A stretch of DNA of 64,000 bases from Nectonema munidae (GCA_030549495.1 JAUIRK010000136.1:310001-374000), one strand, 5' to 3'. Positions 10,232 through 21,720 are shown, counted from the first letter of the stretch. The notes: generated from the sequence alone by a model not told the origin. Translations and numbers: made by a program.

Positions 10232-11966
10232 TCAGGCAAGTTTTATATGATAAGAAGACAAAATTTCATCGTCTTTTATGACAGAGGGAGCATTACACAA
10301 AAGATCTTTACCTGATGGAGATTTTGGAAAAGCTAAGCAATCTTTTAATTCGACATTGAACAGGACGGAAAATAAACGATCCAATCCTAGTGCAATTCCA
10401 CCATGTGGGGGACAGCCTTGAGAAAGAGCTTTCAATAAATGTTCTAAAGGCTTTGCTGAAAACCTTAAAATGTCTTCCAAAACATATCTCTGAACTTCTG
10501 AATTGTGAATTCGAATGGAACCACCGCCAATTTCAACACCATTTAAAACTAAATCATAGTGCTGAGCCGTGCACTTTAATGGATCAGAAAGCAAAAGATC
10601 AAACTGATCGTCTTTAGGAGATGTAAAAGGATGGTGATTTGATTCCACCCTATCATTGGATACGTCAAAAGTAAACAGTGGAAAATTAGTTACCCACAAG
10701 AAGGAAAAATTAGACATCTCGTTTTGGGAAATAAGATTGAAATGTTTTCCTAACGCAAGTCTAATTTTTGCCATTGAATTCTGCGCTTTCTTTTTACAGT
10801 GAGAAATACACATGATCACAGATTCATCTTTTAAAAGTTGTTTACTAAGATTGCCAACATTTATATCACTAGAAGAAAACGAGTTTTTACAAGAATTTTT
10901 TCTGATGTGAAATGGAGTAGGTAAATGTGTATCATAGTAAAAAAAGTCTTCTCTATCATTAATTATGTTTGTTTCTAAGTGGGAATAAAATTGATCAGAT
11001 AAATTAAAGCCCGAAGGAAGCTTAATGGCAATTACATTTGAATTTTCAGGATAATTCAAAATTAAAGATGGAGATAGTGTAGTAAGTTTTAGGCCAAAAC
11101 GTATGTCAGGTTTATCAGTGCCATAATTATCAACAGCGTCTTGATAACTCATTTCTTGAAAAGTAATACTATTACATTCGTTATTGAGAGCGAAGGTAAG
11201 CAAATCGTTAATTAAAGACTTAATGTGGTCTTCACTGGTAAAACTCAGTTCTATATCTAGTTGAGTGAATTCTGGTTGCCTATCATGCTCGCATTCTTCA
11301 TTGCGATAACAGCGAGCAACTTGGTAGTACCTATCGATGCCACCAGACATGAGAATTTGCTTGAGTTGTTGTGGACTTTGGGGAAGTGAATAGAATAAGC
11401 CGCGATCTCTTGTAGGAACAAGGAATTCTTTGGCGCCACCAGGAGTAGAAGAAAAAAGAGTCGGTGTCTCAACATTTACAAAATTATGTTTTTGCAAAAA
11501 AATGCACATTTGATGAAGCAGAAATGAGCGCTTGCGAAGTATACGCTGAAAAGAGAAATCACGCATCCACACAAACTGATGCTTATGCTTCAAAGCTCTA
11601 GGTATGCTGTTCGGCGTATTTGGATAAAAATCGAAATTGCCATACCTATCATTGACATCATTCAACACTTGTACACCTAAAGCTTGTATTTCAATTTGCC
11701 CTGTTTTTATGTTTGGATTTACTTGACCACTGGGACGGACTGCAACTGTACCACTAACTTTCAGAATCGCCTCTTGTTTAAGTGAACCAAACAGGCATTT
11801 AAACTCTTTTCCCATGTATACCTGTATTAAGCCAGTGTAATCTCTTAGTATAATAAACTTGTCCATTCTTTTGGAATGTAACCACCCGTAAAGTGTAATA
11901 TTTTTCCCAACATATTTTGAATCTATTTCACCACAATTGTGATCCTTAACGGAATAAGATACGAAC
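10232..11966 (-). CDS. DARS2: DARS2 exon 2, catalytic body
   Basis: CTTAG at 11971-11967 is an acceptor. The open frame runs further upstream through TTG/CTT/AGG codons, but there is no ATG, so the exon must be spliced to a leader. It carries the OB fold, all three class II motifs and the GAD-type insertion without interruption to the TAA at 10234-10232. Confidence 0.93.
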
Positions 11967-13713
11967 CTAAGCAAAATATAAAATATAGAAAAATTGGAAG
12001 AGAATGTTTTTTTAATAAAAATAATTTATTTATAAAAATCAAACAAAACAAAATTTCTATCAAGTCCAGGTATCTTCTAAAAATCTTTTTTCTTTTTGCA
12101 AAAATGTAATAATTTTTAAAGCAGAAGCTATATCTATCTCTTTATATTCAGATATAACTTGAGCAAGAGTATCCTTAATGGACTTGCTTATTCCGATAGC
12201 ATCGCCTGTTAGATAAATAACAGCATTTTTATTGAAAATCAAATCACATAAAAAAGCCTTTGTTTTTTTAAGATAATCCTGAATGTATTTCATATCAGCA
12301 TCTTCTGTAATTACGCTATTTTTTTCTCTAGATAAAGAAACAAAAAAATGTGTAATAATTTTATTATCAAGAAATGATGAGATTTCCTTTCGGAAAAGAT
12401 AATCAAGGAATTTATAGCGGTGTCCATAATACAAAACAATCGGAGAAAATGATGAAGAGTTGGCATTACTTTGAAATTTTGTCAATTCTTTAATATGCTC
12501 TAAAAAACCAATATAGGGTGATATACCAATACCTGGTGCAATAAAAACAAGTGCACAAGGTGAGCTAGGAAGCTTAAAAAACATGTTCATTCTTTTGAAA
12601 ATCAATAACCTAGTTTCTTTATATGAAATTTCATTTAAGTTTATCAATTTATTTATCATATCTGAACACACACCTAAATTTTCATCCAAATTTAAAATAG
12701 TATCTTTTCCATGATTCAAAATTCCAACCACAAATTTTATTTTATTATTAATCAAAAGTGGTGAATTGATAATAGAATAAGCACGGGGGCTTAATTCTGA
12801 TAAAAATTGCACAAGATGCGAGAGAGAGGGACAACATGATGGGAATAGTTTTAAAATGTGCAAAAATGTTAAATTTTTTTTTCGCACTACTGATTCAAAT
12901 TGTTTTGATCCTTCTGCACTGCATAATTGATTTAAAATTCTACGTTCATCTTCATCGCTTGTAACATCAGCTAAGACTCGTAAAAACTGTTTTTTGATAA
13001 AACTTCGTAATTCAACTCCATAGAATAAAAACTGTAAAACAGACAACCCATTATATCGATTAATTTTTTTGAAACTAAAATTTTTAGATACTATTTCAAA
13101 AGACAAAGTATGAAAAAGGAATTGAGATAACATTAATCTTTCTATTATATAACAAACATCTGAATATTTATTATAACATACAAGACCAATTGTATCACCA
13201 GGAATGAAGGAAAAGTATTCTTTTTCAAAGTCAAGAGTTATTTCATACACTGGTTTAACAAAAGTTGTATCTAAAGGACTCAAAGAACTAACTTCACTTA
13301 CGCTGAGAAAAAAGGTAGTAGATTCAAATGAATCAATAATGGACTTCGTTATTTTGCAATCAGAAAATATATGTGAGTCTAAAATGATAGAAAAAAGGCC
13401 ATCATCTGGGGATTTTGGTAATAAAAGATTCACACTAAACTTTAATCCTATACTCTTGGGAATAGTTAAAGATTCTGTGTTAATAAGTGAAAAAATGCTT
13501 TTATAGCCAATCATCGAATTTGAATTAAAATTTTATTAAAAAAAGTTTAAAATAATCTAACCATTTAAAAAAATCACTAAAAATATACATAAATAAGGTT
13601 TACTGTCTTCTTATTGGTCTAAGTACATCAGAACTACGTTTTTGAAAAAAGAAAAATGGAATTTTATAACTAAAAGGTTTAGACAAAAGCGTAGTAGATT
13701 TTAAAAACGACAT
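10232..13713 (-). CDS. DARS2: Mitochondrial aspartyl-tRNA synthetase, two exons
   Basis: Class II aminoacyl-tRNA synthetase that attaches aspartate to mitochondrial tRNA-Asp in the matrix. Exon 1 is 13713-13604 (110 nt) and exon 2 is 11966-10232 (1735 nt). Phase 2 joins to a one-base completion, giving 614 residues; human DARS2 is about 645. Residues 1-37 are rich in Ser, Lys, Arg and Phe without acidic residues until Asp29, a plausible import presequence. An anticodon-binding OB fold covers about 55-140. The bacterial/mitochondrial-type block PGGAKEFLVPTR is near 212, motif 2 (RCYRNEE...DRQPEFTQLDIE) near 255-276, a GAD-type insertion follows, and motif 3 (GGIALGLDRLF) is at about 559-569. 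AATAAA overlaps the region just past the stop. The 1.64-kb intron contains the MTRR-like frame. Exon 2 is certain; exon 1 is inferred from phase, charge and order. Confidence 0.85.
12060..13514 (-). CDS. MTRR: Methionine synthase reductase, FAD/NADPH module only
   Basis: Diflavin reductase family; MTRR reductively reactivates cob(II)alamin methionine synthase using NADPH. The 484-residue frame has the FAD-domain PGDTIG at 105-110 with the helical connecting domain after it, RAYS at 244-247 and GVCS at 281-284. NADPH-binding motifs follow: APGIGISPYIGF at 326-337, YGHRY...DYLFRKE at 363-377, TGDA at 436-439, and the C-terminal aromatic W483. The ending FLQKEKRFLEDTW parallels human LKEEKRYLQDIW from memory, as do SCCPSLSHLVQFL and GVCSDM, which favours MTRR over cytochrome P450 reductase or NDOR1. 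The Cys usual in CGDA is Thr here. The N-terminal FMN (flavodoxin) domain is absent from this frame. An ATG at 13514 could start it, or ACACAG near 13475 could be an acceptor. AATAAA follows the stop within about 35 bases. It lies inside the DARS2 intron on the same strand. Confidence 0.85.
   Translation of the reverse strand: MIGYKSIFSLINTESLTIPKSIGLKFSVNLLLPKSPDDGLFSIILDSHIFSDCKITKSIIDSFESTTFFLSVSEVSSLSPLDTTFVKPVYEITLDFEKEYFSFIPGDTIGLVCYNKYSDVCYIIERLMLSQFLFHTLSFEIVSKNFSFKKINRYNGLSVLQFLFYGVELRSFIKKQFLRVLADVTSDEDERRILNQLCSAEGSKQFESVVRKKNLTFLHILKLFPSCCPSLSHLVQFLSELSPRAYSIINSPLLINNKIKFVVGILNHGKDTILNLDENLGVCSDMINKLINLNEISYKETRLLIFKRMNMFFKLPSSPCALVFIAPGIGISPYIGFLEHIKELTKFQSNANSSSFSPIVLYYGHRYKFLDYLFRKEISSFLDNKIITHFFVSLSREKNSVITEDADMKYIQDYLKKTKAFLCDLIFNKNAVIYLTGDAIGISKSIKDTLAQVISEYKEIDIASALKIITFLQKEKRFLEDTWT
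13604..13713 (-). CDS. DARS2: DARS2 exon 1, mitochondrial presequence
   Basis: The ATG at 13713-13711 opens MSFLKSTTLLSKPFSYKI, then a Phe-rich stretch and KRSSDVLRPIRR. The exon ends CA before GTAAAC (13603 downward). Joined to G at 11966 it makes CAG and continues FVSYSVKDHNCGEI, which parallels human SFVVRTNTCGEL from memory. The same phase would also fit a possible acceptor at 13497 just inside the MTRR-like frame, so the partner is not uniquely settled. Confidence 0.6.
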
Positions 13714-13719
13714 TTTAAA

Positions 13720-14515
13720 AAAAGACCAAATAGGTTATGTTTAAATTTTTATAAAAATAATAAATTAATTAAACTAAAATCGTTTTTCAGTTAGGTTATA
13801 TTTCTGAATCATAAAAGAAAATGTATTTAAATTTTTATTTCTAATCTCTAATATTATTATAAAATTAATTATATTTTTATCCCAATTATTATTATTATTA
13901 TTTATAATCACCCACAAACATAAAAACTTATTCTTAAGAAATTTATATAGTTAGCCATAATCTTTTTGACAAAGTTTAAGGTACCTATATATTTTAAGGG
14001 CACGAGCCCCCCCCCCCCCCTATTCCCTTTCGGCGTTCGATTTTACTTTAAAAATGTTATGTACTTGCTCCTGGTCAAATGTTCCCAAGTGAAAAAATAT
14101 TATACGTGTTCTAAAATTTTACATGCAGTGTTTTTCAGAAACTTTAAAATTTAAAACGCTAAGTTAGAATAGATAGAGGAAATATAACTCAGAAGAAATA
14201 GGTGGGAGAGAGAATTTTAGACAGTAATGATAAAAATAAGAATCCTTTGAATTCAATTAAGTTTTTTAAAGGCCCGTCGATAAGAATGGGGGCTTTGCCA
14301 ATGGAATATATTTTGCCCCTCTCTGAATATTCCTTGAAATATATAAATGTATGAAATTTTTATAGTCCCAGGCCATTAAAATAAGATTTGCCCCCCTCTT
14401 ATCTGTATCAGTTTTGCCCCCTCTGGTCTTGGAACCTCGCGACTGGACTGAGTAAAAACCTCTGTGAGATAGTATAAGAGAGGATTATTTTAAGCTCATA
14501 TCAACTTTGTCACCA
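13720..14515. other. Non-coding stretch with poly-C repeat debris
   Basis: AT-rich DNA with a C-homopolymer tract at about 14008-14021. At 14268-14445 there is a tract with repeated TTTGCCCCCTCT-like words that resembles the MITE at 19583-19716. I searched here for a flavodoxin exon for MTRR and saw none. Confidence 0.4.
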
Positions 14516-14520
14516 ACTAA

Positions 14521-14970
14521 TGTCACGCTAGAAGACCTGGTTCAAATTATTAAAACGCTTTCAGTTAAAAAAGGGGTTGGATGGATTAGGTAGCAACATA
14601 TTCATCAAAAATCTTCTCTTTATGTTTAGAGGCATCTTGCTGGAAATGTACCACTATTTTATAAAAGTTACGATCCACCTGGATTTCTATAATAGGGCTA
14701 TACTTATTTATGTCCAATTGTTAGCAAGAAGAGATGCAAAGCTAATTACTTACACCTTATCAGATTCTCCCAAGCCTTAGTAAAGTGCATGACAAATTGT
14801 ACTTAATGCTTAGTGCAAAGAACATGCAATAATCCTAGGCAAACTGTTTGGTTTCAAAAAAGACAGTCAAGAAATAATGCTCTGTTTACTTAGCATCATG
14901 ACATTAAAAAAAGCTTAAATGAAGACATCTAGGTTTGCAGTATATCTTATAACCTTGATAATGCTTTTGA
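14521..14970 (+). pseudogene. Decayed coding-like tract, family unknown
   Basis: Three frames in turn show protein-like runs (VTLEDLVQIIKTL, KLITYTLSDSPKPLVKCMTN, CSISYNLDNAFDKRSM) separated by stops, on the plus strand. This looks like an old coding region, probably from a transposable element, but I could not name a family. A SINE fragment and then the satellite follow directly. Confidence 0.3.
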
Positions 14971-14974
14971 TAAA

Positions 14975-15015
14975 AGAAGCATGTATAGGGTTAATTGGAT
15001 GCTGAATTCGATAAT
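14975..15015 (+). mobile_element. SINE head fragment
   Basis: The tract GGTTAATTGGATGCTGAATT, continuing CGATAA, is nearly the same as the A-box region of the SINE at 48.6 kb (GGTTGGTTAGATGCTGAATT). Only the head is present; the B box is degraded. Confidence 0.5.
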
Positions 15016-15039
15016 TCGAAAATAATAGGCAATTTTTCC

Positions 15040-16850
15040 TGAGTTCGCCACCTTCAAAATTCCAAATATTTCAATCTATCTTATTCTTAAAGGATATGTA
15101 AAATTATATTAAAATTTTTTACTAGAAGTTGGATTTTCAAATTTTGTCGATATTGAAAAAAAAAGATATAAATATGCCTGGCAAGTTATCTCCCAGAAGG
15201 TCTTGTCAGACCACTAATAAATCACTTTTACCTGGTTTCAAATAAGTATAAATCTGGCATATGTGATTCAATTTTTCAAAATTTCAAATATTTTAATTTT
15301 TCATATACTTAAAGTGTGGCAGAAATTATATTAAAAATTTTTCATTGGAAGTGGTAATTTAAATTTTGTTGATTTTGTAAAAAAAGATATAAAGTAGTCT
15401 GGCAAATTATCTCCCAGGTTGTCTTGCTCGATCACTAATATATGGCTTACAGGTGGCTTTATTTTTAATAAGTATAAACCCGGCATATGTGATTCAATTT
15501 TAATATTTTGTAAAGAAAATTATTAAGTTGCCTGGCAAGTTTCTGACCAGATCTGACCTAATGTATGGCCTCCATGTGGCTAAATTTCAAATAAGTTTAA
15601 ATCTGGCATGTATGATTCAATTCTTCAATATTTTCAAATTTTCACATTCTTAAAGGGTGGGTTAAATTATATTGAAAATTTTTGACTAGAAGTGAGATTT
15701 TCTAATTTTATCTATTTTGTAAGAAAAATATGAAGTAGTCTTGCAAATTATCTCCCTGGCTGTCTTGCGAGACCACTAATATAAAGATTCCACGTGACTA
15801 ATTTTCAATTAAATTTCTGACATATGTGATTCAATTGTTTAAAATTCCAAATATTAAAATTTTTCATATTCTTAAAGCGTGGGTCACATTATATTGGAAA
15901 ATTTTGACTAGAAGTAAGATTTTCAAATTTTAAATATTTTCTAAGAAAAGCAAATCATCTCCCAAGTTGTCTTGCTATACCACTAATATCTAGCTTACAC
16001 GCGACTAAATTTCAAATAAGTATAACTCGGTAATATATGATTCAATTCTTCAAAATTCCAAATATTTTAATTTTTCAAATTCTTAAAGGGTGGGTGATAT
16101 TATATTGAAAAATTTTTACTAGAAGTGAGATTCTCAAATTTTACCGATTTCGTAAAAAAAAAGAAAATTTGTTTGGCAAGTTATCGCCCAGATTATCTTG
16201 CCTGACCACTAATATAATTCTTCCACGTCACTAAATTACAAATAAGTATAACTCTTGGATATGTAATTCAATTCTCCAAAATTCCAAATATTTTAATTTT
16301 TCAAATTCTTAAAGGGTGGGTATATAATTCTTCCACGTCGCTAAATTACAAATAAGTATAACTCTGGGATATGTGATTCAATTCTTCAAAATTCCAAATA
16401 TTTTTTATTTTTCATATGGGTCGGTGAAATTATATTGGAAAATTTTGACTAAAAGTTGAATTCTTTGTAAAAAAAAATATATATAGTAGTGAGGCAAGTT
16501 ATCTCCTAGGTTGTCGTGCTAGACCACTAATATATGGCTTCCAAATGGCAAAATTTAAAATATGTTTAAATCTGACATATGTGATTCAATTCATAAAAAT
16601 TCCAAATATTTCAATTTTTGATATTAATGTTTTCTGAAATTATATTGAAAATTTTTGACAAGAAGTGGGATTTTCAAATTTTATCTATTTTGTAACAAAA
16701 AGATATAAATTAACCTGGTAAATTATCTCCGTGGTTTTCTTGCCAGACCAGTAATATATGGCTTACAGGTGGCTAAATTTCAAATAAGTGTAACCCCGGC
16801 ATATTGATTCAATTCTTCAAAATTCCAAATATTTCCATTTTTATATTCTT
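15040..16850. repeat. Satellite array, left block
   Basis: Imperfect tandem units repeat a core of the form CTGGCAAGTTATCTCCCAGG, then TTGTCTTGCCAGACCACTAA, then CATATGTGATTCAATTCTTC, then TTCTTAAAGGGTGGGTGAAA. Core words recur near 15186, 15406, 15748, 15955, 16184, 16501 and 16724. Spacing is mostly 205-230 bp; a short form of about 135 bp lacks the second half, and one 317-bp gap contains an internal duplication. The core CTGGCAAG...CTTGCCAG is a short inverted repeat. No coding capacity. Confidence 0.9.
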
Positions 16851-16857
16851 CCTTATT

Positions 16858-19235
16858 GAACCAGATATAGTAAAAAAGTTTATTTAAAAATAAAATATTA
16901 AAATTAGCATTAGAAAAAACAAATTAAAATATATTGATATGAAATATAAAAAAAAAATTTTTTCGAAGATTTTTTCAATGTTCTACAAATGTAGACCTTG
17001 GGTTAAAACAGCATTCATATCTCATGATATTTTTGAAAACAGTTTTTTAGATGTAAAGTTTTCAATCATTTTGAGCATTGGATTCTGGCACTTTTTTTAC
17101 AAACAAAACACTCTCTTGGAGAAATTGAGGTAGGAAAGTGATTTTTGTTGTCTATTCTAACTTGATTTTGAACAGAGCAGCTTGGCCCAAGTGTTGAAGA
17201 ATTTATTTTTAAATTTTCACATTTTAAAAAATAGTCAACAAGAGAAATTCTGAAATCTTTTTGTTTTATTTTATTTGAGTGCAATAAACAATAAAATCTC
17301 CAACTGAAAACAACCGATAGATTAATTGCGTTTACAATTGAATTCCAATACCATTTTTTACAAAATATGCAAGGTCTATAATCGGAAAGAGCTTCGTCCA
17401 TTACATCCACACCACCCATGCATTCATTATAAACCTTGACAATATTTGGCATATTAACTGAAACATTGCTTTTTCCTTTGACTCTTCTAGAAGTTTTACT
17501 TAGAGGCAAAGCTCCAATGGCGTTGCTACAAATTGTCAGAATGGAATTATCATGTCATTTTACAGCTTCAACTATTCCGTCGGACTTGAAGACAAAAAAA
17601 CCTCTTTGATACTTTTTCCCTAATGCTTCTAGTAGCTCTAAAATTTATTTTTTTCAATGATGCTAGCAAATCGTATGAGTTGAAGAAATTATCCATGAAA
17701 ATATGGTGATTCGACGGAAATCCACACACTTCTAATAAAGAGTTTACAACTCGTGTATGAGAGGACCTGTGCGATTTTTTTCTTTACCTTCATATATTTC
17801 AACACGGTAGGGTAGTCCTGTGGAAATGCAAAGATTCCATATTTTATATCCAAATCTGATCGGTTTCGATTTAATAAATTGCTTGCAAGAATGCCTACCA
17901 AAGTACGGAACCATTGACTCATCAATTGATAGGTTTTCAGGCAAAATTCCGAACATTGACATTTTTAAGTTCAATAAATCGTAAATAGGTTTCACCTTTG
18001 CCATTGGCGAATTTTCCAACTTTTGATTGTCAACTACGTGAAAATATCTTTTTATTTTTTGAAAATTGTTTGGGGGACATTGTTTCGACAAAAGGTTTGC
18101 ATTCAAGTTGCGAAGATTTTGACCAATAATAATAATCAATTTCAGAGCTACGATTGTTGTACCCAGAAAGAAGTAGTCCCAAAAATCGCATCATAATTAT
18201 TTTATCGATATCAAAAGAAGGATCATTTTTTCCTCTTTTAGCAAATTTATTCGTTTCCTTCACAAATAAGTCAATCATATCATCAAAACAGAAAAGAAAT
18301 AATTGAGATTCATCATAAGATAAAAGATAAACTGGCAACTTTTTGATGCGATCTTTTTCAGAAGAAATTGAACTAAATTCTTTATTCAAATGTTTACTCT
18401 GCCAATTTGGTATTAGTAATTTGATTTTTTTGGTAAATTTTCATTGTGTTCATTAGTATCATCATGGAATCTTCGTTTATAAATACATCCAGCTCACCTG
18501 CAATTTCATCAGGAATATTTTGATCTAAATTTTCTTCATCATAATCTTCTATATCACTTTCTTCCCCACCTTCTGTTGGCCCAGTAATTATAAAATCTTT
18601 TACATCAAACATGTCCTTTTCAATAGTTTCTACGGCATCTTCCAAATATCTGAAATGTTTTACTTTTCTATAAAATGTATCAGCATCTATTTTTAAAATT
18701 ATAAAAAAAATCGAAAAAACTTTGTACAATTTAAAATTTATAAAAATTAAATTCAAAAAATAAAATAGAAATGATTCTGAAAATAATTCTAAAAAAAATA
18801 AAATAGAATTAAACAATTTGATAAAAAACAACTATAGTCAAATTTTGTATTAGGTTTATTTTGAATTATATATTACCCCAAGATCTACATATGTAGATCA
18901 AATTTAAAATTAATATTAGATAAAAAATTAAGTTTTTTTTTTCATTTTTTGACTTTAAGAATTATTATTTTTCTAATAAATTCAAAAATATACTCTTGAA
19001 TTAAAAATTCTTTTTGAAAAAACTAATTAAAGTAGTTGATACAAAATTTCTTTTTTTCAGATTTTTAAATTTATATGTTTTTATAAATTTTGAAAATATA
19101 AAAATTAAAAAATTTTTTTATTACATAAGAGAAATAAGGTTCAATGTTAAATTAAAACGGAAATTCAAGAAAAAAAACGGATTAGTTTCAGAAGAATCTT
19201 CAATCAAAATTAGGGTCTACATTTGTAGATTTTGG
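16858..19235 (-). mobile_element. piggyBac-like transposon inserted in the satellite
   Basis: The satellite stops at about 16850 and resumes at about 19240, in mid-unit near a TTAA that is part of the normal repeat sequence (TTCTTAAAGGG). This is the target-site preference of piggyBac. CTACAAATGTAGACC at 16984-16998 is exactly inverted at 19212-19226, and a related palindrome (GATCTACATATGTAGATC) sits at 18882-18899. The minus-strand transposase lies between. Exact outer ends are blurred by sequence change. Confidence 0.75.
17066..18700 (-). pseudogene. piggyBac transposase (broken)
   Basis: Order on the minus strand: an acidic N-terminus (SDIEDYDEENLDQNIPDE, about 18560-18500), the DDE core, then a Cys-rich C-terminus (RECFVCKKSARIQCSK). 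The three catalytic Asp contexts are visible: LSIDESMVPYFG near 17900, IFMDNFFNSYD near 17690, and MGGVDVMDEALSDYR near 17400. Pieces fall in at least three frames and there is a stop near 17640, so the copy is probably inactive though still well preserved. It resembles the PGBD3-like branch. The 5' part of the longest frame (18831-18700) is AT-rich and probably not coding. Confidence 0.85.
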
Positions 19236-19254
19236 GCTAATATGGGTATATTAA

Positions 19255-21720
19255 AAAATTTTGACTATACAAGTTTGATTTTTTAATTTTATTGATTTTG
19301 TAAAAAAAGATATATAGTTGGGCAAGTTATTGCCATGTTGGTCTTGCCAGACCATAAATATATGGCTTCCATGTGGCTAAATTTCAAATAAGTATAAATC
19401 TTGTATATGTGATTCAATAATAGTATAATGTAGCCTAGCAAGTTATTTCCAACGTTGTCTTACTAGACCACTAATGTATGACCTCCAAGTCGCTAAATTT
19501 CAAATAAGTATAAATCTAGCATATGTGATTCAACTCTAATATTTTGTAAAGAAATTATGTAGCTTGGCAACTTATCTCCCAACAGGGCGTAGCCAGAGGG
19601 GGGCAAAGGGGCAGTGCCCCCCCCCCCCAAATAATTTTATTTCCAATATGCTTGCCCCCCTAAATTCCTTGCATGCCCCCCGCCCCCCAAACTTCCATTT
19701 TTTGGCTACGCCACTGTCTCCCATGTTGTCTTTACAGCTCACTAATATATGGCTTACAGGTGGCTAAATTTGAAATAAGTATAACTCGTGCATATTTGAT
19801 CCAATTCTTCAAAATTACAAATATTTCGATTTTTCATATTTTTAAAGGGTGTGTGAAATTATATCGAAAATTTATGACTAGAAGTGAGATTTTTAAATTT
19901 AGCTAATTTTATAAAAAAAATATATATAAAGTAGTCTGGCAAGTTATCTCCCATATTGTCTTGCCAGATCACTAATATATGGCTTACCGGTGGGTAAATT
20001 TCAAATAAGTATAAATCTAGCATATGTGATTCAATTTTAATATTTTTTAAAGGAAGATATAAAGTAGTCTAGCAAGTTATCTCCCAGGTTGTCTTGCCAG
20101 ATTACTAATATATGGTTTCCAAATGGCTAAATTTCAAATAAGTTTAAAACTGATATATGTGATCAAATTCTTCAAAATTCCAAATATTTTTAATCTTTCA
20201 TATTCAGGGTGGGTGAAATAATATTGAAAAATTTTGACTAGAAGTTGGATTCTCAAATTTTATAAATTTTGTAAATAAAGATATAAAGTAGCAAGTTATC
20301 TCCCAGTTTGTCTTGCCAGACCACTAACAACTAATATATAGCTTCTTCGTGATTAAATTTCATATAAGTATATCTGGGGCATATGTGATTAAATTCTGAT
20401 ATTTTGCAATGATATATATAAAGTTGTCTGGAAAGTTATCTCCCATGTTGTCTTGTCAGACCACTAATATATGACTTCCACGTGGTAAAATACCAAATAG
20501 GGTTTAAATCTGGCATATGTGATTCAATTCTTCAAATTCCAATTATTTCTGTTTTTCATATTTTTAAAGGGTGTGTGAAATTATAATTAAAACTTTTAAC
20601 ATGAAATGGGATTTTTAAATTTTGTCGATTTTGTAAAAAAAATATAAAGTAGTCTGTCAAGTTTTCTCCTATGTTACTTTGCCTGACCACGAATATATTG
20701 CTTCCACGTGGCTAAATTTCAAATAAATATAAATCTGGCATATGTGATTCAATTCTATATTTTGTAAAAAAAAATATATAAAGTAGTCTGGCAAGATTTG
20801 TCCAAGGTTGTCTTGCCAAATGTCTAATATATGGCTTACACGTGGCTAAATTTCAAATAAATATAAAGTAGTTTGTCAAGTTATTTCCCAGGTTGTCTTG
20901 CAAGACTACTGACATATGGCTTCCAAATGGCTAAATTTTAACTTCCAGGTTATCTTGCCAGACCACTAATATATGGCTTACACGTGACTAAATTTCAAAT
21001 AAGTATAACTTGGGCATATGTGATTCAATTCTAATATTTTGTAGAGGTAGGTATAAAGTAATCTGACAAATTATCTCCTTGGTTGTCTTGCCAGACCACT
21101 AAAATATGGCTTTCATGTGGCTAATTTTCAAATAAATATAAATCCTGCATAAGTAAATCAATTTTTCAGAAATTCAAATATTTCAATTTTTCATATTCCT
21201 AATTGGTGTGTGAAAATATATTGAAAAATTTTGACTATAAATGGGATTTTTAAATTTTGGCGATTTTCTAAAAAAGATATAAAGTAGTTTGGCAAGTTAT
21301 ATCCCATGTTGTCTTGCCAGACCACTAATATATGGCTTCCATATGACTAAATTTCAAGTATAACTCGGGCATATGTGATTCAGGTTCTTCAAAATTGCAA
21401 ATATTTTCAATTTCTCATATTCTTAAGGGGTTGGTAAAATTATATTGAAAAACTTTGATTAGAAGTGGGATTTTCAAGTTTAATCGATTTGTAAAAAAGT
21501 TATGTGCCAGACCACTAATATATGGTCCAGGTGACTAAATTTCAAATAAGTATAACTCGGTTTATATGTTATTCAAGTTTTTCAGAATTGCAAATATTTT
21601 ACATTTTCCATATTCTTGAGTGTGTGAAATTATATTGATTTAATTTTAACAAGAATTTTCAAATTTCATCGATTATGAAAAAACATGTATATTGTAGTCT
21701 TGACAGTTTTGAAAATATAA
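19255..21720. repeat. Satellite array, right block
   Basis: The same units as the left block resume after the piggyBac, in the same orientation, about a dozen more copies in long and short forms. Divergence between units is high and increases towards 21.7 kb, where the array decays into unique DNA. One MITE interrupts it at 19583. Confidence 0.9.
19583..19716. mobile_element. 134-bp MITE inserted in the satellite
   Basis: Ends are CAGGGCGTAGCCAGAGGGG and TTTTTTGGCTACGCCACTG, inverted repeats of about 15 bp. It is flanked by TCTCCCAA (19575-19582) and TCTCCCAT (19717-19724), an 8-bp target duplication with one difference, both matching the satellite word TATCTCCCA. The interior is C-rich (poly-C and GCCCCCC words). 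hAT-like by its CAG ends and 8-bp duplication. Confidence 0.85.

Noticed and set aside
13204-13506. 100-codon plus-strand frame
   Set aside because: Antisense shadow of the MTRR-like frame.
14008-14021. Poly-C tract as a functional element
   Set aside because: Homopolymer tracts recur in several repeat remnants here (for example 19617-19628 and 44760-44767) and are repeat debris.
19014-19286. 90-codon plus-strand frame in the satellite/piggyBac edge
   Set aside because: Lys/Phe/Ile-rich noise overlapping the transposon terminus and satellite.
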